Virus record (IMG/VR): IMGVR_UViG_3300023109_000151
Coordinates: 1 to 22,891 of that record
Direction: 5' to 3' (one strand)
DNA length: 22,891 nt
Origin: a virus
Part shown: positions 15,535-20,768 of the stretch, in pieces
How positions within the stretch are numbered: the stretch's first letter is position 1
Layout: the number at the start of each line of letters is the position of its first letter
The notes under the pieces: model-generated
Database searches by the model: none
Seen by the model: only the letters and a program-made list of their open reading frames with translations
What the model was told of the DNA's origin: nothing
Program-made: the position numbers and the translations under genes

Positions 15535-16562
15535 TTATTAAATAGCCTATCTGTCCATGTTTTAGGTGTTTTATCATTTATTATTTCTAAATCTATATGA
15601 TAATCAAAGTCTCTAGTAGTTTGGTCTCTCATCCACACCACAGTATCTCTTATAGTTTCTTCAATATCTGTGTCTGCTTTATAGTTTAGTACATCCTCTG
15701 CCTTATCAGTAGATACCCAAGCATTTTTTACTTCTCTAGGTCTTTCAGGGACAAAGTTTATTTCTGCAGTTTTGTTAAAATATTTAGCTACTTTATTTGC
15801 TAGTGCTGCTATAGAAGTTTCGGTTCCATGGCTAGGACCTATATTAAATACTTCTTTGCTTTCTATTTTATCTCTTTTATTATAAACTGTTACAAAAGCT
15901 TCTACACAATCTTTTACATGAGAAAAAGATCTTTTTTGTGTTCCGTCACCATAAATATATACAGGTTTATCTTTAGATATTAGGTTTGCAAAAATACTCA
16001 TAACGTTTCTAAAAGGATCACTATAGCACTGATGAGGGCCACACACATTATGAGGAACCATATGAAATACTTTTATTCCATGAATGTCACTCATTAAATT
16101 TAAATGCTGCTCTGCGTGTAATTTAGCTAAGCCATAAGGATCTACAGGATTAGGAGTATGATCTTCTTGAAAAGGAGGATTTCCTTCGCCATATCTTGCC
16201 ATAGAAGTGGTATTTATAAACATAGGTACATTATTACTTACAGAAGCACTACACACAGAAGCTGTTCCTGCATATATGTTCTCAACTATTTTTTTAGGAG
16301 AAAAAACACTTAAGCCTTCGTGTGCTAAAGCAGCACAGTGTATTACAAGCACAGGAGAGTAAATACCCATTACATTAGACAGCTCTTTAGTATCTAGTAT
16401 GTCTTGTTCATAATAAAAAAAGTTTTTATTATCAGGCATATTGGTTATATAACCACCTATTAAAGAGTCTATACCTATTACTCTGTATCCTAACTCTAAA
16501 TACTTATAACATAGATGACTACCTATTAAGCCTGCAGATCCTGTAATTACAACTGATTCCAT
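15531..16562 (-). CDS. NAD-dependent sugar epimerase/dehydratase (extended SDR)
   Basis: This 343-residue protein has the extended short-chain dehydrogenase signature. The nucleotide-binding TGSAGLIG has Gly8, Gly11 and Gly14, the family acidic residue is in VIGIDSL, and the catalytic Tyr143-x3-Lys147 is in DPYGLAK, with the Ser/Thr-rich strand INTTSMARYG before it. The substrate half includes VPHNVCGPHQCYSDPFRNVM and FVPERPREVKNAWVSTDKA, typical of UDP-glucose/UDP-GlcNAc 4-epimerases and related enzymes. It would make a nucleotide sugar donor in the cytoplasm for the neighbouring transferases. The exact reaction (epimerase or dehydratase) cannot be fixed from motifs. The ATG at 16562 overlaps the upstream gene by 16 nt. 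Confidence 0.9.
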   Translation of the reverse strand: MESVVITGSAGLIGSHLCYKYLELGYRVIGIDSLIGGYITNMPDNKNFFYYEQDILDTKELSNVMGIYSPVLVIHCAALAHEGLSVFSPKKIVENIYAGTASVCSASVSNNVPMFINTTSMARYGEGNPPFQEDHTPNPVDPYGLAKLHAEQHLNLMSDIHGIKVFHMVPHNVCGPHQCYSDPFRNVMSIFANLISKDKPVYIYGDGTQKRSFSHVKDCVEAFVTVYNKRDKIESKEVFNIGPSHGTETSIAALANKVAKYFNKTAEINFVPERPREVKNAWVSTDKAEDVLNYKADTDIEETIRDTVVWMRDQTTRDFDYHIDLEIINDKTPKTWTDRLFNK

Positions 16563-17320
16563 ACGTCATTCCAATCTACTAAGGGGGTTACACAATTATC
16601 TTGTAGGTGCGTAGCAGTGCCAGGCAAAGGACAAACAGCTACGTTCTGTCTAAAAGCTTTCCAGGTCCAAGAGTCGTCTGAAAACAAACCTGCTTGAAGT
16701 ATAGAAAACTTAAAAGGTAAGAATGTTTTTCCTTTTGCGGCTAAAGTTAAAGTAGCGCTGCTAACTGTTTTTAAATGGCAGTCAGGTCCTACTAGTACTT
16801 CTACTGTTCTGTCTTTATCAAAATACCTATCTGGATAATCATAAGGCAAATAAAAACCTTCATACCCTGCTTTAAAAACATTTTTCATAGTTTTTATGGC
16901 AGTTTTAGTATGAAGGTAATCGTCTTCGCATAAATATATTAGCTCTTCAGTATTTGCTTCTGCTATTTCTATTAAATTTTCCATTAATGGAATACAAGTA
17001 TTTATTGTAACAGGATGATACTGAGGATAAGGATGCTCCCCAAACGGAGGTACTTCAGTTCTGTTAGGTATATCTTTTATTTCTAATTTAGTAGGTATAG
17101 AGCAGGTTTCTCGCATCCAAGATTTAGTTTCTTCAGTAACTGTATCTGCTAATACTATAATCTTATCGTCCCAGCCTTCTAAATCTTGTTGTAAAGAAAG
17201 CCAGCATTTTCTAAAGATTTCATCTTTCTTTTTTCCATTCCATCTAGCTTTATCTTGTGAGCCGTCTGATATACTTCCTGGAGACTTATTAGCTTCTGAA
17301 GCTCTATATATTATTATCAT
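16547..17320 (-). CDS. Putative GT-A-like glycosyltransferase with EDD motif
   Basis: This 257-residue protein has a GT-A-like plan: an N-terminal MIIIYRASEA strand, WDDKIIVLADTVTEET as the second strand, and LIYLCEDDYLHTKTAI with an acidic EDD (132-134) in the place of the DxD metal site. A later DDSWTWKAFRQN supplies another acidic patch. I do not recognise a specific family; it differs from the DAD-type transferases nearby. Its setting between an acyltransferase and a sugar epimerase supports a glycan role. The ATG at 17320 overlaps the acyltransferase stop (ATGA). The activity is an inference from fold and context. Confidence 0.6.
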   Translation of the reverse strand: MIIIYRASEANKSPGSISDGSQDKARWNGKKKDEIFRKCWLSLQQDLEGWDDKIIVLADTVTEETKSWMRETCSIPTKLEIKDIPNRTEVPPFGEHPYPQYHPVTINTCIPLMENLIEIAEANTEELIYLCEDDYLHTKTAIKTMKNVFKAGYEGFYLPYDYPDRYFDKDRTVEVLVGPDCHLKTVSSATLTLAAKGKTFLPFKFSILQAGLFSDDSWTWKAFRQNVAVCPLPGTATHLQDNCVTPLVDWNDVWNQL

Positions 17321-17913
17321 TTTGTTACTTTTTTTCTTGAGAAATTTCTATATTCATCAATAATACTTATAATATAAGGATCTAAAGGTTCTATACCTTC
17401 TCTTACAAATTTTTCTATTTCATCTTTTTGATTATTATTAAAGTTATTTTTATAAATAGAAGAACGATATACTCCTCTTGTTTTAGAAGGATTACCAAAC
17501 ACTTTAGAGAAAGGTTTTACATCTTTTATTATGGGCGAAAATGTTCCTATAAAAGAATGACTACCTACTGTAGAGTAATTCTGTACATGAGCATTATACT
17601 CTATATAAACATTATTTTGAATAACACTATGAAAACCTAAGTAACAACAACCTGTTATAGTATTATTATTGCCTATCAAAGTATCACTATTAATAGTAGT
17701 ACTTGGGCCTATATAATTGCCACTTCCTATAACAGTATTCTCTCTGTAACCAGTTGCGCAGTTAATAACACATGCTGAAAGTATGGTATTGTTTTTACCT
17801 AGAGATATTCCATATTTATCATCTTTTACTAAAAACACCACTGAAGGGTCAATAGTATTAGAAGAATCTATAGAAAATTCTATAATAGCTTTGGAGGCAG
17901 AGTATACTTTCAT
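17317..17913 (-). CDS. Left-handed beta-helix acyltransferase-like protein
   Basis: This protein of about 198 residues consists mostly of hexapeptide repeats of the [LIV]-G-x4 kind (TVIGSGNYIGPSTTI, TLIGNNNTITGC, STVGSHSFIGTFSPI), ending in KVFGNPSKTRGVYR. That is the usual end of the coil in NeuD/PglD/LpxA-type O- and N-acyltransferases (the xGNPAK motif). It would acetylate or acylate a sugar. I place the start at ATG 17913; the longer frame from GTG 17940 begins inside the last hairpin of the tmRNA coding piece. There is no evident Shine-Dalgarno. It is the first gene of the glycan island and lies directly after the tmRNA on the same strand. Confidence 0.75.
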   Translation of the reverse strand: MKVYSASKAIIEFSIDSSNTIDPSVVFLVKDDKYGISLGKNNTILSACVINCATGYRENTVIGSGNYIGPSTTINSDTLIGNNNTITGCCYLGFHSVIQNNVYIEYNAHVQNYSTVGSHSFIGTFSPIIKDVKPFSKVFGNPSKTRGVYRSSIYKNNFNNNQKDEIEKFVREGIEPLDPYIISIIDEYRNFSRKKVTK

Positions 17914-17976
17914 AGTGCTATTCAAAATAATGAGTGTCACTTTTTCTGTTGCTAGGCAAGTGACCAGCCCCCTTAA

Positions 17977-18021
17977 TCATGCAGCTAGTGCGTAATTAGA
18001 TGGTGCAAAGTTATCGTTTGC
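17977..18021 (-). other. tmRNA proteolysis-tag reading frame
   Basis: From the resume codon GCA (18021-18019) the frame reads ANDNFAPSNYALAA and then TGA, 14 residues. The AND- start and -ALAA end are the standard tmRNA tag: the C-terminal LAA is read by ClpXP and related proteases, and the AND part by the SspB adaptor in some bacteria. The AND-N-F start resembles the alphaproteobacterial (Caulobacter-type) tag. The A four bases before the resume codon, important in E. coli tmRNA, is present. Confidence 0.95.
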
Positions 18022-18105
18022 GTTTGTAGTTTTTGGCTGAATATCGTAGGCCAACACGGTAATCTACTCTCATCTCTACACACCTGTCGATCCTATATCA
18101 GCCCC

Positions 18106-18199
18106 ATCATAAAGACATTATCATAAATGATACTATAGTATTAGTAAACCCTATTTTACGTCGATTACTAATACTATGATGTTAGTTAAAATGTCCTTA
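18106..18199 (-). other. Intervening segment of the permuted pre-tmRNA
   Basis: This 94-nt spacer joins the CCA end of the acceptor piece to the first G of the coding piece and would be cut out during maturation. It folds back on itself. TAAGGACATT (18199-18190) pairs with AATGTCTTTA (18119-18110, one G-U), extending the acceptor stem. Inside it, a perfect 13-bp stem (18177-18165 with 18147-18135) closes a 17-nt loop. This hairpin presents the two tRNA-like ends together for processing, probably by RNase P and 3' nucleases. Confidence 0.85.
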
Positions 18200-18296
18200 T
18201 GGTGGAGCTGTCGGGTACCGCCCCCGAGTCCAGTATGTATGTTGAATTGTATCAACGATTACAAAAAAGAGGTTTAAAACGATAGATGTATCGAAG

Positions 18297-18416
18297 TTAG
18301 TGACCTCTTAATTCCTTATTTATTTTTTGTCTTATTTTCTTATTAGATAGTTGTTTTAGTTTCTTTTTCCATGCTTTAGACAGTGCATGCGGTATTACTC
18401 CGTTTTTAGGATTCAT
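18297..18416 (-). CDS. 39-residue basic small protein
   Basis: A perfect Shine-Dalgarno, AGGAGG (18428-18423), sits 6 nt before ATG 18416, and the frame runs 39 codons to TAA. The product is very basic (KAWKKKLKQLSNKKIRQKI), which would suit RNA or ribosome binding. Its last codons overlap the first stem of the tmRNA acceptor piece, so its translation and tmRNA folding or processing would affect each other. No family is recognised. The consensus ribosome site and its place between bS21 and tmRNA argue that it is real. Confidence 0.65.
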   Translation of the reverse strand: MNPKNGVIPHALSKAWKKKLKQLSNKKIRQKINKELRGH

Positions 18417-18422
18417 TTGTAT

Positions 18423-18428
18423 CCTCCT
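18423..18428 (-). promoter_or_regulatory. Consensus Shine-Dalgarno (AGGAGG) of the 39-residue ORF
   Basis: The six bases match the anti-Shine-Dalgarno complement exactly, 6 nt from the ATG. They overlap the stop of the preceding 55-residue ORF (TATAGGAGG), which favours reinitiation. Confidence 0.75.
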
Positions 18429-18594
18429 ATAAAGAAACTATACTAGTACTTCCTTTTTCCTTATTAATAATCTTACTATTATAATTTCTAAGCCTATTAA
18501 ACCGGCTAGGCCGTCTATAAGGTGCAAACTTTAAAGGATTATTATGGAGTTTTTCTACAGCTTCATTGATAATTTTATCTTTTTCAGTATTCAT
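18427..18594 (-). CDS. 55-residue basic small protein
   Basis: ATG 18594 to TAG, 55 codons. The protein has an N-terminal helix (KDKIINEAVEKLHNN) and then a basic, Arg/Asn/Tyr-rich middle (FAPYRRPSRFNRLRNYNSK). No family is recognised; the composition suggests nucleic-acid binding. An AGAGAG element 7 nt upstream may act as the ribosome site. It is the first gene behind the promoter at 18624-18652, and its stop overlaps the Shine-Dalgarno of the next small ORF, so the two are coupled and lead directly into the tmRNA. Confidence 0.62.
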   Translation of the reverse strand: MNTEKDKIINEAVEKLHNNPLKFAPYRRPSRFNRLRNYNSKIINKEKGSTSIVSL

Positions 18595-18619
18595 GCGTTA
18601 CTCTCTTTTTTATTATATA

Positions 18620-18652
18620 GTTAATATTAACACTAAAAATAGTAGTTAGCAA
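18620..18652 (-). promoter_or_regulatory. Promoter of the small-ORF/tmRNA transcript
   Basis: On the minus strand, TTGCTA (18652-18647), a 17-bp spacer and TAATAT (18629-18624) repeat the layout of the promoters at 11159-11187 and 19234-19262. The -10 box lies in a perfect 12-bp palindrome, GTTAATATTAAC (18620-18631). A second candidate -10, TATAAT, sits just downstream. The predicted start is near 18617, about 23 nt before the 55-residue ORF. Confidence 0.6.
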
Positions 18653-18665
18653 CAAAAATTTAAAT

Positions 18666-18932
18666 TTAAGATTTGGAGTTTGGTGTATTTTTTTGCTTCT
18701 TTGTGTAGCCTGCTTTTCTTTCTAACTTTTGCATAAGAGCTTGTCTTTTAGCTTCTGCTTTTCTGTACCTAGCTTTACCTGCTTTTTTAGCTTCTCTAAG
18801 TTTTTCAGATTTAGAAACATAGTAACTTTGTCTTTTAGCATCTATATAGAACCCATCGGCATTTAGTTTTCTCATCATAATTTTATATGCTTTAGAGACA
18901 TCATTATTATATTTTTTTATACTTATTTTCAT
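18666..18932 (-). CDS. rpsU: Ribosomal protein bS21, phage-encoded
   Basis: This 88-residue protein matches bS21 in length, charge and layout. The N-terminal strand and helix (ISIKKYNNDVSKAYKIMMRKLNADGF) align with the ...EPFDVALRRFKRSCEKAG part of E. coli S21. RQSYYVSKSEKLREAKKAG aligns with RRREFYEKPTTERKRAKA, and a long Lys/Arg helix follows. bS21 sits near the 3' end of 16S rRNA, next to the anti-Shine-Dalgarno, and influences mRNA selection. Viral bS21 genes are known, including in phages of SAR11, where incorporation into host ribosomes is proposed. I choose ATG 18932, which overlaps the upstream stop (TAATG) with AAAGG before it; a TTG ten codons earlier is less likely. Confidence 0.88.
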   Translation of the reverse strand: MKISIKKYNNDVSKAYKIMMRKLNADGFYIDAKRQSYYVSKSEKLREAKKAGKARYRKAEAKRQALMQKLERKAGYTKKQKNTPNSKS

Positions 18933-19240
18933 TAATTTACCTTTATATAGTTTTGTATCCAAGAAGATAAGTGACCTGCAGAATATTTACCTATAAGTTT
19001 GGATATAACTCCATTATTTTTAGTTACCACAAACATAGGTGTTGTAATATTTTTTGAGAGGTCTGCACTGTTTACACTTTCTGTATTAATTCCTAGATCT
19101 TGCAGTGTGAGCAGTTCTCGTTGCACATAGGTTTTATTAAATTTGTTAAAATATCCTGTAACCTTCTTCAACTTATTTCTCCTATTAGTCTGACACTTTT
19201 TAAGAGTAGACATATTTTGATTTAATTTTATTCTTGCCAT
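18932..19240 (-). CDS. Hypothetical protein upstream of bS21
   Basis: This is a 102-residue protein of unknown family, the first gene of the leftward transcript. The N-terminal 40 residues are basic (RRNKLKKVTGYFNKFNK). The C-terminal half, with TPMFVVTKNNGVISKLIGKYSAGHLSSWI, faintly resembles the cis-Pro strand and last helix of thioredoxin-like folds, but there is no CxxC motif, so I do not assign that function. The ATG at 19240 lies about 12 nt after the predicted start of transcription with no Shine-Dalgarno. Its stop overlaps the bS21 start. Confidence 0.65.
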   Translation of the reverse strand: MARIKLNQNMSTLKKCQTNRRNKLKKVTGYFNKFNKTYVQRELLTLQDLGINTESVNSADLSKNITTPMFVVTKNNGVISKLIGKYSAGHLSSWIQNYIKVN

Positions 19241-19262
19241 TTATAATTTTTCATGCTAATAT
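19234..19262 (+). promoter_or_regulatory. Rightward promoter of the plus-strand arm
   Basis: TTGCCA (19234-19239), a 17-bp spacer and TAATAT (19257-19262). The predicted start near 19269 leaves a 23-nt leader before ATG 19292. It has the same layout as the minus-strand promoters of the tmRNA and four-HTH transcripts. The -35 box overlaps the first codons of the divergent gene. Confidence 0.6.
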
Positions 19263-19286
19263 TAATTTATAACAACAGGTAAGCAA
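19259..19286 (-). promoter_or_regulatory. Leftward promoter of the bS21 transcript
   Basis: On the minus strand, TTGCTT (19286-19281), a 16-bp spacer and TAATAT (19264-19259). Its -10 box overlaps that of the rightward promoter within the palindrome TAATATTA (19257-19264), so the two promoters cannot be occupied at the same time. Confidence 0.52.
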
Positions 19287-19291
19287 ATAAT

Positions 19292-19531
19292 ATGAAAGAC
19301 TATCAGAATGAATTGAGCCGTTGTCTATCCGTAGTAAAGTGGAATCCTAATGAAGCACTCTCTGAGATGAACCTCTTAAGAGACGAAGCATTAAGTTCTC
19401 CTTTAAAAGAAAAACTTTGGAAGCGTAAAGCTCGTGAAATAAATAACTTTTTAGACTCTTTAGAAAACACACGTTACTATAAAGAATCTGAATTCTGGAA
19501 AAACTCAAAACCAAGTAGGTTAATAATATAA
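19292..19531 (+). CDS. Hypothetical protein, first gene of the plus-strand arm
   Basis: This is a 79-residue, mostly helical, charged protein (NPNEALSEMNLLRDEALSSPLKEKLWKRKAREINNFLDSLE) with no recognised domain, Cys or membrane span. It starts at ATG 19292, about 23 nt after the predicted transcription start; AGG at about 11 nt is a weak ribosome site. Its stop overlaps the next start (TAATG), so the two genes are coupled. The position directly behind a strong-looking divergent promoter is typical of early host-takeover proteins, but that is inference. Confidence 0.62.
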   Translation: MKDYQNELSRCLSVVKWNPNEALSEMNLLRDEALSSPLKEKLWKRKAREINNFLDSLENTRYYKESEFWKNSKPSRLII

Positions 19532-19866
19532 TGAATAAGTATCAACAAGACTTTAACTCTTTGAAAACACTATTAACTAGCTCTTTTACCTCTGTAGAAG
19601 ATGTTGTAAAGTTAGTTAAACCACTTTTGTTAAAGATGAATAATCCAACCTTTTATAAAAAGTATTTATACACTAAGCCCGAAGAGGCTTACGGGGGAGT
19701 AGGGAGTTATTCCAACAATATGTTTACCATATTTACTAACGAGTGTATCAAAATTATTAATGAATGTCAAGACTTAAATGAAATGCTCAGGAAGCTACAA
19801 GTAGAATACTCATGGACAAATCGACACTCCGAGCCCTACTGGTTTAAAAATACAAAAAATACTTAG
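19531..19866 (+). CDS. Hypothetical protein
   Basis: This is a 111-residue protein of unknown family, helical in prediction by eye, with an aromatic C-terminus (YSWTNRHSEPYWFKNTKNT). There is no membrane segment or recognised motif. It is translationally coupled to the 79-residue gene (TAATG) and followed by an intrinsic terminator at 19885-19918, so the pair forms a short two-gene transcript. Confidence 0.62.
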   Translation: MNKYQQDFNSLKTLLTSSFTSVEDVVKLVKPLLLKMNNPTFYKKYLYTKPEEAYGGVGSYSNNMFTIFTNECIKIINECQDLNEMLRKLQVEYSWTNRHSEPYWFKNTKNT

Positions 19867-19884
19867 TATAAGTACAAATAAAAT

Positions 19885-19918
19885 CAGCTGCAGGCTACTC
19901 TTGCGGCTGTTTTTTATT
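19885..19918 (+). terminator. Intrinsic terminator after the two-gene transcript
   Basis: A 7-bp stem (CAGCTGC with GCGGCTG, one U-G pair) encloses an 11-nt loop and is followed by six T and then ATT. It ends the transcript of the two small genes 20 nt before the lysis-type gene, which must then have its own start or rely on read-through. Confidence 0.82.
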
Positions 19919-19937
19919 AACATAAGGGGAGTAGTGT

Positions 19938-20411
19938 ATGATAAAATCAATAACTATTTTTTTATTATTACTTAGTGCAAAGACCGTGCTGGCAGATACG
20001 AGTAAAGAAATAGAGTGCTTAGCAAAGAATATTTATTTTGAAGCACGCAATCAATCAGTAAGAGGTCAAATAGCTGTAGGAAACGTAACCATAAACAGGG
20101 TAAAAGATAGTAGATTTCCAAACTCAGTATGTAAGGTCGTAACTCAAGCCAAAAAAGACAAAAATAATAATATAATACTTAACAAATGCCAATTTAGTTG
20201 GTATTGTGATGGAATAAAAGATACTATGTTAAATAAAGAGGTAAAAGAATTTTCTTTTAAACTTGCTAAAGCGTTAATTTTAGGGCAAATATCAGACGTA
20301 ACACACAACTCAACGCACTATCATAGTAAAAAAGTCAAACCTTATTGGAGTAGCCATCTATCAAAAACGGTTACTATAGAGGATCACCATTTTTATAGGT
20401 GGGAAAAATAA
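19938..20411 (+). CDS. SleB-type cell wall hydrolase (endolysin) with signal peptide
   Basis: This 157-residue protein begins with an N-terminal signal sequence (hydrophobic 4-14, probable cleavage after VLA at 19). The mature part matches the SleB/CwlJ (Hydrolase_2) domain: ECLAKNIYFEARNQSVRGQIAVGNVTINRV (26-55) with the catalytic Glu35 in YFEAR, then FPNSVCKVV and CQFSWYCDG (84-92). Such enzymes cleave peptidoglycan glycan strands, probably as lytic transglycosylases. Export by Sec would let it act without a large holin pore. The Shine-Dalgarno GGGGAG lies 8 nt from the ATG. The next gene encodes a small TM protein, consistent with a lysis pair. Confidence 0.85.
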   Translation: MIKSITIFLLLLSAKTVLADTSKEIECLAKNIYFEARNQSVRGQIAVGNVTINRVKDSRFPNSVCKVVTQAKKDKNNNIILNKCQFSWYCDGIKDTMLNKEVKEFSFKLAKALILGQISDVTHNSTHYHSKKVKPYWSSHLSKTVTIEDHHFYRWEK

Positions 20412-20421
20412 AAATTTAAGA

Positions 20422-20451
20422 TTGACTAACATAATAAGCGTTTGATACAAT
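20422..20451 (+). promoter_or_regulatory. Sigma70-type promoter, possibly for a leaderless mRNA
   Basis: TTGACT (20422-20427), an 18-bp spacer and TACAAT (20446-20451), each matching consensus at five of six. The next start codon, ATG 20457, lies 6 nt after the -10 box, where transcription itself would begin, and no Shine-Dalgarno is present. That gives a leaderless message if this promoter is used. Confidence 0.5.
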
Positions 20452-20456
20452 AAAAA

Positions 20457-20768
20457 ATGATAGAAGAAAGTAGTTTAAGCGATGATGTTAAAAAGAATAT
20501 AAACTGGCTGCACGAAAGGTCGCAAAAAACAAAAAGTGATCTAGAAACACATGAAGCTGTGTGCGCAGAACGTTATATTCACATTAGTCAATCTTTATCG
20601 GCTCTAAATGCAAGTATAGAACAAAGTAATAAAAGAATACAAGAACTTCACGATACTGTGTCAGCTAGTAAAGTAAGTTTAAAAACTCTAATGTTCATAG
20701 GTTCTTTCATATTAGCAATTTCAGGATTTATTTATACTATTATAGGGATAATTAATCAAGCACCATGA
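20457..20768 (+). CDS. Small coiled-coil and TM protein, holin/XhlA-like
   Basis: This 103-residue protein has a charged helical N-terminal part (residues 8-70, heptad-like, KNINWLHERSQKTKSDLETH and IEQSNKRIQELHDTV) and one transmembrane segment at about 76-99, with only a few residues after it. This plan matches XhlA-like haemolysin/holin-associated proteins: cytoplasmic coiled coil, C-terminal membrane anchor. Together with the secreted SleB-type enzyme it probably forms the lysis module, though a spanin or other membrane role is possible. Its ATG is very close to a promoter -10 box, and its stop overlaps the next gene (ATGA). Confidence 0.65.
   Translation: MIEESSLSDDVKKNINWLHERSQKTKSDLETHEAVCAERYIHISQSLSALNASIEQSNKRIQELHDTVSASKVSLKTLMFIGSFILAISGFIYTIIGIINQAP

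Larger units (their letters stand above)
17938..18309 (-). ncRNA. ssrA: Circularly permuted two-piece tmRNA gene
   Basis: tmRNA rescues stalled ribosomes and tags the unfinished peptide for proteolysis. Here the acceptor (3') piece comes first (18309-18200) and the coding (5') piece second (18105 to about 17938), as in alphaproteobacterial permuted ssrA. The coding piece starts GGGGCTG, and the acceptor piece ends CAGCTCC, A, then an encoded CCA. These form a 7-bp acceptor stem with G3-U70, the alanyl-tRNA synthetase identity pair. A T-arm precedes it: stem TCGGG/CCCGA, with a 7-nt loop GGCGGTA that departs from the usual TTCRANT. GTGTGTA (18083-18077) pairs with TACATAC (18239-18233) as P2, holding the two pieces together. 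AAGAGGT/ACCTCTT (18309-18303 with 18273-18267), enclosing CGATA-CATC-TATCG, forms a stem or pseudoknot at the start of the acceptor piece. Exact outer ends are estimates. Confidence 0.93.

Noticed and set aside
17914-17940. GTG start for the hexapeptide acyltransferase at 17940
   Set aside because: It lies in the 3' hairpin of the tmRNA coding piece (GTCACTT pairing with AAGTGAC) and has no ribosome site; the ATG at 17913 is preferred.
18261-18309. Stem-loop AAGAGGT/ACCTCTT followed by a T-run, read as an intrinsic terminator of the 39-residue ORF
   Set aside because: The stem is A+T-rich with a large structured loop and sits at the place expected for the first helix of the tmRNA acceptor piece; a partial terminator role cannot be fully excluded.
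18932-19240. Thioredoxin or glutaredoxin assignment for the 102-residue protein
   Set aside because: Only a weak TP-strand resemblance is present and the CxxC active site is missing.
19232-19248. TTATAAATG at the start of the 102-residue gene, resembling the T4 late promoter box TATAAATA
   Set aside because: It overlaps the start codon and I found no similar box upstream of other genes; the TTGCTT/TAATAT promoter is a better explanation.
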